Positions 13,750 to 18,376 of a stretch of 18,376 nucleotides of DNA are shown one piece after another. Position 1 is the first letter of the stretch. Each line of letters starts with the position of its first letter. The position numbers and the translations under genes are program-made. The notes under the pieces were generated by a model, which had not been told where the DNA came from, made no database searches, and was given only the letters and a program-made list of their open reading frames with translations. Source of the stretch: JBKEDH01 sp047975295 (lineage in GTDB: Bacteria > Bacteroidota > Bacteroidia > Flavobacteriales > Flavobacteriaceae); contig JBKEDH010000087.1 of NCBI GenBank assembly GCA_047975295.1, forward strand, positions 1 through 18,376. Reading direction: 5' to 3'.

Positions 13750-16323
13750 TTATTGGTCTCTTAATTGTTTTGCCTGATATACTTTATCGGATGCCTGTAA
13801 CAGTTTGTTTTTTAATGTTAAAGGATAATCGGGGTGTTCTTTTAAAAAAGTTTCTACTACTTGATGGGCATATTCTGAGGAATAATGGCCTATGGTGGCA
13901 TTAAGCCACGATTTTGGGAAAAAGATATCGCCCGTTCGCTGTATTTCTTCAACCAAATCTAAATAGAATTTTAAATGCTTTTGCGATATTTCTTGTCGTA
14001 ACGGGTGGTTTATATAGCTCATGGCCGTTCCAACCCAACTTTCCTTTTCCCTGTTTTTTGCTTCTGATAACGATTGTACAAACTTATCGCGCTCTTCAAC
14101 AGTATTGGACAATGCGGGTAACAGAAACCGTAAACGTTCTTTTCGGTCGTTATTGCTTATGTTTTTTAAAGCTGTTTGTAATATTTGTTTGTAATCGGGG
14201 TGATTGTATAAGGCTAAAGTACACGCTAAATTCGTATAATCAGTTTCGTTTAAATTCAAATTTTGTATTACTACGGATTTGTTCCAGATTTGATATAAAA
14301 AAGCAGTACCTTCTTTGGAGTAGACAATCCTTTTATATAGCCCGAAATAGGTTTTTTTCATACTTGGCAATACCGAATCGTTCAGCAAAATTTGTTTTAC
14401 CGAAGATTCTAGTGTTTTTGTAAAATGATTTCTGTCTTCTTCCGAAATAAAATGCCAAAACAAAGTGCTTATGCTGCTTATCATATTATTTAAAATAATT
14501 TCATTTTTTTCTAAAATTATTCCTTCATGTAACACTTTAAAAGCTAATTTAGGGTTGATATTTCCGATTAGTACATTTTCGTATAAATTAATATAACTGT
14601 AGCCACGGGCTACATTGTTTGTTATTTTGGGAATAAATTGGGCATCCAATTCACTTAAAGGAAAAATGCCATAGCCAAAAGCATTGTAATTATAAATAAT
14701 ATGTTTGGGTTGCTCCAAACCTTCCAATTGTGTTAATTTTAATGTTTTTCCGGTTATGTTAACGGGTACTTCCATAATACTATCGTTATATACCAAGCCA
14801 ATGTTAAACTGTTGTGGCCAGATATTTTTGCTACCGTTTTCGGCATGTTGCGCTATTTTAAAATGTGCTATTTTTCCGTTTTTATATATGATGGAATCGG
14901 TAATTACGGGGCGCCCCGATTTATATACCCAAGCGTTGCTCCACGTTTTTAAATCGTAATTGGTTTCGGCATCTAAAAGTGTTACCAAATCGTTCCAATC
15001 GGCATTGGCAAAGGCATATTTTTTTATGTAGTTGCGCATACCGGTTTTAAAGGATTTTTCGCCCACCAAAGCCTCTAATTGGCGCATCATTATGGGCGAT
15101 TTATTATAAACAATACGCCCATAAATGGTGCCGGCATCTTTTAAATTATTTAATTGTTGCTTAATGGGTACGGCTCCTTGTGTGCGGTCTTCACTATATG
15201 CACTTGGGTAATGCTCGCTCATAAAATTAAGTCGGTGGTTGATTTCCGGAAATATGGGTTCGGCTATTTTATCGGCCAAAAAATTGGCAAAAACTTCTTT
15301 AAGCCAAACATCGTCAAACCAATCCATAGTTACCAAATCGCCGTACCACATATGTGCGGTTTCATGAGCAATAAGTTTGCAGCGCCTTAAAATTTGTTTT
15401 TGTGTGGCATTTTGGTCCAAATATAATCGTGATTCCCGATATTGAACGGCACCAACATGCTCCATACCGCCATACTGAAATGCAGGAATAACGGCAAGGT
15501 CGAGTTTTTCGAATGGGAAATCGTATTGCGTATAATCTTTTAAAAAAGCTACCGATTGGCTGTGCAATTTAAAAATTTCAGGGTTACTCGTTGCTATTTT
15601 TGCCGAATCGGTTTCGCGGTACAGCATATTCATTTTTAGCCCATCTAAAGTTGTATTGGTTTCCTTAAAAACACCTGCCACAAAAGAAAATAGATAGCTG
15701 CTTATAACATTGGATGTGTTGAATTTATGCGTAACCGTTTCATTGTTTTCTTCTTTTAAAGCCAACGATGCAGTACTAAGTACCTTCCAATCTTTTGGGG
15801 TGGTAATTTCTAGTGTGTAACGGGCTTTTATATTGGGCTGGTCCAAACAGGGAAACAAAGTTCTGGCACGGTCGGGAACCAAAAGCGTATATAGATAGTC
15901 GCTATTGCGGTTTAGCGATTGTTCGCCCGCAATAAAATTGATGTCTATAGTGTTTTTGCCTAATTTTAAAAACGGGACATCAATAATAATATGCTCTTGC
16001 TCGTGCTTTATGGGAATACTGTTTTGATTGGCGGTAATTTGTTTAATGTGCGAGGTGTTTACATTGAAATCCAAATACAGCGGATGCTCTAAATTATTAA
16101 TATCCAACATTAGTTTTAATGTAGATGGGATTGAATCTTCCTGCTTCTTGGGAATGTTAAATAATAACTTGTAAACCACGTTATCAACCTGTGTTTTTCG
16201 GTAGTTTGCTAAATCTATCGAAACGCCGGGACTTAAAAGTGTATTGGGGTTTTGTTTTTCTTTACAGGAAAAAATTATTGAGACACAGCATAAAACGACA
16301 ATTGTTATTTTCATTTTTAACAT
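13750..16323 (-). CDS. M1 family zinc metallopeptidase, lipoprotein
   Basis: This 857-residue protein is a gluzincin aminopeptidase. A lipoprotein signal (MKITIVVLCCVSIIFSC, lipid Cys20) puts it in the periplasm or on a membrane surface. The N-terminal beta domain (about 35-220) includes R-T-L-F-P-C-L-D-Q-P, typical of M1. The substrate loop is G-G-M-E-H (285-289) where the common form is G-A/G-M-E-N, so Asn is replaced by His. The zinc site H320-E-T-A-H324 with E343 (HEXXH-18-E) is complete. The C-terminal half is an alpha-helical ERAP1-like region. Two starts are close: ATG at 16323 and ATG at 16314; the second gives a cleaner signal peptide. It leads the operon with the DUF58 gene. Confidence 0.9.
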   Translation of the reverse strand: MLKMKITIVVLCCVSIIFSCKEKQNPNTLLSPGVSIDLANYRKTQVDNVVYKLLFNIPKKQEDSIPSTLKLMLDINNLEHPLYLDFNVNTSHIKQITANQNSIPIKHEQEHIIIDVPFLKLGKNTIDINFIAGEQSLNRNSDYLYTLLVPDRARTLFPCLDQPNIKARYTLEITTPKDWKVLSTASLALKEENNETVTHKFNTSNVISSYLFSFVAGVFKETNTTLDGLKMNMLYRETDSAKIATSNPEIFKLHSQSVAFLKDYTQYDFPFEKLDLAVIPAFQYGGMEHVGAVQYRESRLYLDQNATQKQILRRCKLIAHETAHMWYGDLVTMDWFDDVWLKEVFANFLADKIAEPIFPEINHRLNFMSEHYPSAYSEDRTQGAVPIKQQLNNLKDAGTIYGRIVYNKSPIMMRQLEALVGEKSFKTGMRNYIKKYAFANADWNDLVTLLDAETNYDLKTWSNAWVYKSGRPVITDSIIYKNGKIAHFKIAQHAENGSKNIWPQQFNIGLVYNDSIMEVPVNITGKTLKLTQLEGLEQPKHIIYNYNAFGYGIFPLSELDAQFIPKITNNVARGYSYINLYENVLIGNINPKLAFKVLHEGIILEKNEIILNNMISSISTLFWHFISEEDRNHFTKTLESSVKQILLNDSVLPSMKKTYFGLYKRIVYSKEGTAFLYQIWNKSVVIQNLNLNETDYTNLACTLALYNHPDYKQILQTALKNISNNDRKERLRFLLPALSNTVEERDKFVQSLSEAKNREKESWVGTAMSYINHPLRQEISQKHLKFYLDLVEEIQRTGDIFFPKSWLNATIGHYSSEYAHQVVETFLKEHPDYPLTLKNKLLQASDKVYQAKQLRDQ

Positions 16324-16411
16324 ATCAGCTTTTTTTTAGTGGTGATTGGGTGGGTTAAAAATAACGAATTTATTGGGATTGGTTGTGTTTTCGTGAGAAT
16401 TGAAAGAATAA

Positions 16412-16729
16412 AAAGGCTTACAAATACTTAGAAAAACCATTATACGCAATTTAACATCAAACGCTATTAAGGCTACAAAAGAAACAGACCGTCCCCAAAT
16501 AAAATGGGGTGCCAAAAAACAAGCCGAAAATACAGTAATAACCATTAGTGATAATGGTTCCGGTATAGCTAAGAATAGTCTTGAAGCATTATATAGCCCG
16601 GACAAGGTTGTAGGGATAAAATCGGGTTTGGGTCTTCATATTATACGGGATTTGGCTCTTGCTATTAACTGTACGGTACGTTTAGAGCAAACCTCAAGTA
16701 GCGACTCTACCTTTTTCCTAACATTTTAA
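16412..16729 (+). pseudogene. Sensor histidine kinase remnant (C-terminal ATPase domain only)
   Basis: A plus-strand frame of 105 codons, open from just after a TAA at 16409-16411 to the TAA at 16727-16729, encodes the GHKL ATPase core. It has the N-box IIRNLTSNAIKAT, the G1 box ISDNGSGI and the G2 box GIKSGLGLHIIRDLA, and ends in F-F-L-T-F. This is the C-terminal third of a Bacteroidota sensor kinase. There is no start codon, and the His-phosphotransfer and sensor domains are missing; I find no continuation upstream in any frame up to the start of the M1 gene at 16323. It is therefore a 5' truncation, not a simple frameshift. Its reading frame is otherwise intact, so the loss may be recent. 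The thioredoxin terminator follows its stop. Confidence 0.85.
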
Positions 16730-16740
16730 TTCAATAAAAA

Positions 16741-16763
16741 AGGTTTGCTGTTGTAGCAAACCT
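16741..16763. terminator. Terminator of trxA, also serving the kinase remnant
   Basis: AGGTTTGCT (16741-16749) and AGCAAACCT (16755-16763) form a perfect 9-bp stem with loop GTTGT. On the minus strand a TTTTT run follows directly, ending the trxA message. On the plus strand T-rich sequence follows too. Confidence 0.85.
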
Positions 16764-16790
16764 CTTTCACTTTTCTTTTTCTATGTACTT

Positions 16791-17108
16791 TTATAAATTC
16801 GAATCGATAGCTTCGGTATAAGATGCTTTGGGAGCAACTCCTACTTGTCTGGCAACAACCTCTCCGTTTTTAAATACTAAAACAGTAGGAATGTTACGAA
16901 CACCATATTTGGCTGCAAATTCCTGGTTTGCATCTACATCTACCTTGCCTACAACAGCTTTGCCATCGTATTCTGTGCTAATTTCGTCAATAATAGGAGC
17001 CACCATTCTACAAGGTCCGCACCAAGCAGCCCAAAAATCAACCAATACTGGCTTGTCGCTCTTTAATACTGTTTCTTCAAACGTTGCATCTGTAATTTCT
17101 AATGCCAT
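16791..17108 (-). CDS. trxA: Thioredoxin
   Basis: This 105-residue cytoplasmic disulfide reductase has the full thioredoxin fold. The active site is W29-C30-G-P-C33, the buried acid is D24 (VLVDFWAAWC) and the cis-proline is P74 in RNIPTV. A GEVVARQVG-type segment closes the fold. The length is standard for the family, and there is no signal peptide. It reduces protein disulfides with electrons from thioredoxin reductase. It is a single-gene unit: its own -7 promoter element lies 37 bases upstream and a strong hairpin terminator 28 bases downstream. Other small thioredoxins would look similar, but the WCGPC motif and size make the trxA name reasonable. Confidence 0.93.
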   Translation of the reverse strand: MALEITDATFEETVLKSDKPVLVDFWAAWCGPCRMVAPIIDEISTEYDGKAVVGKVDVDANQEFAAKYGVRNIPTVLVFKNGEVVARQVGVAPKASYTEAIDSNL

Positions 17109-17144
17109 TTTATTTATGTTTTAAGTTTGTGTTATTTTATGTTA

Positions 17145-17152
17145 CAAAGTTA
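17145..17152 (-). promoter_or_regulatory. -7 promoter element of trxA
   Basis: On the minus strand TAACTTTG fits TAnnTTTG, 37 bases before the ATG, a typical distance. The -33 region reads TAAA where TTTG is expected, so only half of the consensus is met. Confidence 0.5.
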
Positions 17153-17216
17153 GTCAAAAAAAGTGCCATTCTTTAAAAGTAATAATTTGTTTTTGTTATA
17201 ATGGTATTGTTTTGGG

Positions 17217-18159
17217 TTATTTGTCCCAATCGGTTACGCCTTTTTCTTTTTTTACCGAAACAATTTTGTTGGCTATATAGATACCTTGGTTAAAAATGTT
17301 GTCGGGGTCGTTAATGGGGTTGGATATTTCTTTACCTTTAAAAACTACGTGTATTTTTTCTGTATCCCGATTAAAATCCTCTAATTCTTTCGATAGTTTT
17401 GAAAATTCTGTTTCACTAGTGTATACATTAATTATTTTGCCATTTTTTGTTTTTAACTTAAAAAAAGGCTTAAGGAATAAATCGTTTTGTATTAAAATTT
17501 TAAAATAGTCACCTAATTTTTCTTCACTTTTAGATAAATCGTTTTGTTTAGTATTAATTTTTCCTTTAAAAACTGGGAATCCATATTGATAACGTATTCC
17601 TATAGTTTTTGGAAGTGTTATCCCTCCTTATAGCTGCTATCTCAATACCAAAATCTGTACAATTATAGTTTCTTACATCATAAGTACTAGGGTAGTTTTC
17701 AATATAGGTTATAATATTGCTTAGTTGACTTGCTGAAATATTTTTACTTATACTTACATGATAAGGAGAAGTTGAATTGTCATGTATTTCGCTATCCTGA
17801 TTTGAAATTAGATTGATAGCTCCCCCATTGTCGGGGTAAAATCCTAAATTTCGAATAATTCCGTTTTGCTCGATACCTATAAAAACATGTCCTAGTCTTG
17901 CTGTTATTTCTCTTGAGTTTTCTATAGCTTGTTCTACATATATTGTAAGTTTCGCAGGCTTTATTGTATCAAAGCATTTTAGTTCTTTTTTGATGTCTTT
18001 GATTTTTGGAGTTTTAGAAACATCAATAAATATAACGCTATTATTCACTGAATTTATTGGAATAGCTTCCGGGATAATATTCTCGATAACCTCTATGCAA
18101 TTCCTGTCTTCATCTACGGCTACACACATATATTTGGGAGGTAGGGGTAAGTCTATATG
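17217..18159 (-). pseudogene. Frameshifted gene with a papain-like His/Cys domain
   Basis: The 5' part (first Met at 18129) holds LKCFDTIKPAKLTIYV, then GHVFIGIEQ (H81 from that Met), LGFYPDNGG, and NYNCTDFGIEIAAI with C157. This His-then-Cys order suggests a permuted papain/NlpC-like fold. The frame then closes at 17566, after a tail (RRDNTSKNYRN) that lacks the expected continuation. The neighbouring minus frame reads GGITLPKTIGIRYQYG and runs on to TAA at 17217, and it completes the domain if one A is removed from ATAAGGAGGG near 17625-17632. The frame is open only from 18159, with no signal peptide, so the 5' end also seems lost. The C-terminal part (about 17217-17470) resembles the end of the next gene upstream. 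A sequencing error is an alternative for the frameshift. Confidence 0.7.
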
Positions 18160-18376
18160 TTACTCCTAGATTTGCCATTTATTTTATTGATACTTATTAT
18201 ATTATCTGAATAGTAAATGCCATCTCCTTTCTTTTCAACTTCTAATTCAATGGCTATTTTCTTTTTTTCTTTAAAATAATCCAATTGATTGAAGTTTTTT
18301 ATTTTCGAGAATTCTTTTTCTGATATATATAGAATCTGACTTTTATTGGTATAATTGAAAAAGTAGGTTAAGTTTG
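18153..18376 (-). CDS. 3' end of an unidentified gene, paralogous C-terminal domain
   Basis: A minus frame is open from the window edge to a TAG at 18153-18155, giving about 73 residues, including ILYISEKEFSKIKNFNQL, then KKKIAIELEVEKKGDGIYYS and DNIISINKINGKS. The same pattern (y-x-S-x-x-E-F-S-K, hydrophobic K-I-x-I/V, G-I-Y, I-x-S-I/V-x-K) appears at the C-terminus of the frameshifted gene just downstream (VYTSETEFSKL, KIHVVFKG, QGIYIANKIVSVKKEKG), so the two are related. The start lies outside the window. I do not recognise the domain. The stop overlaps the open frame of the next gene by a few bases. Confidence 0.6.
   Translation of the reverse strand, partial: NLTYFFNYTNKSQILYISEKEFSKIKNFNQLDYFKEKKKIAIELEVEKKGDGIYYSDNIISINKINGKSRSNI

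Noticed and set aside
13914..14423. A 169-codon plus-strand open frame
   Set aside because: It is antisense to the helical C-terminal part of the M1 peptidase, has Cys- and aromatic-rich composition unlike real proteins, and no motif.
16336..16605. An 89-codon minus-strand open frame
   Set aside because: It lies antisense over the kinase ATPase fragment, whose N, G1 and G2 boxes are clear on the plus strand; the minus frame shows no domain.

Overview
This window comes from a low-GC member of the Bacteroidota, most likely a marine-type Flavobacteriaceae. The evidence is the gene order rplM-rpsI-rpsB-tsf-pyrH, a promoter upstream of rplM with the Bacteroidota layout (TTTG, 19 bp, TAnnTTTG), secreted proteins with PKD and T9SS-associated domains, and few Shine-Dalgarno sites. 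No rRNA, tRNA, CRISPR array or intact insertion sequence was seen.

Region 1 (1-3450, minus strand) is a translation operon: rplM and rpsI (overlapping by 1 nt), rpsB, tsf and the first 50 bases of pyrH. It carries an intercistronic hairpin between rpsB and tsf and a bidirectional terminator after tsf. A 30-codon remnant of what looks like a T9SS sorting domain faces tsf.

Region 2 (3547-9391, minus strand) is the most interesting part. A 41-residue membrane ORF is followed by an outer-membrane PKD/beta-barrel protein, a TPR-CHAT (caspase-like) protease with signal peptide and C-terminal membrane anchor, a retropepsin-like aspartyl protease overlapping the CHAT gene by 11 nt, and a NarL/LuxR response regulator. 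I read this as a candidate envelope proteolytic signalling module. A roughly 105-bp imperfect palindrome lies just upstream.

Region 3 (9553-12483) has a lipoprotein and a small secreted repeat protein on the minus strand, divergent from an ECF sigma factor followed 5 nt later by a one-pass membrane TPR protein that looks like its anti-sigma factor. Bacteroidota sigma/TPR genes often sit near CHAT genes, so regions 2 and 3 may belong together; this is inference.

Region 4 (12484-16323) is a 334-bp gene-free stretch with small repeats, then a two-gene minus-strand operon: an M1 metallopeptidase lipoprotein and a DUF58 vWA-like protein.

Region 5 (16324-18376) is partly decayed. It holds a C-terminal fragment of a sensor histidine kinase, an intact thioredoxin gene with its own terminator and promoter element, a frameshifted gene with a papain-like His/Cys domain, and the 3' end of a further gene whose C-terminal domain resembles that of the frameshifted gene. 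This suggests a degraded tandem duplication.
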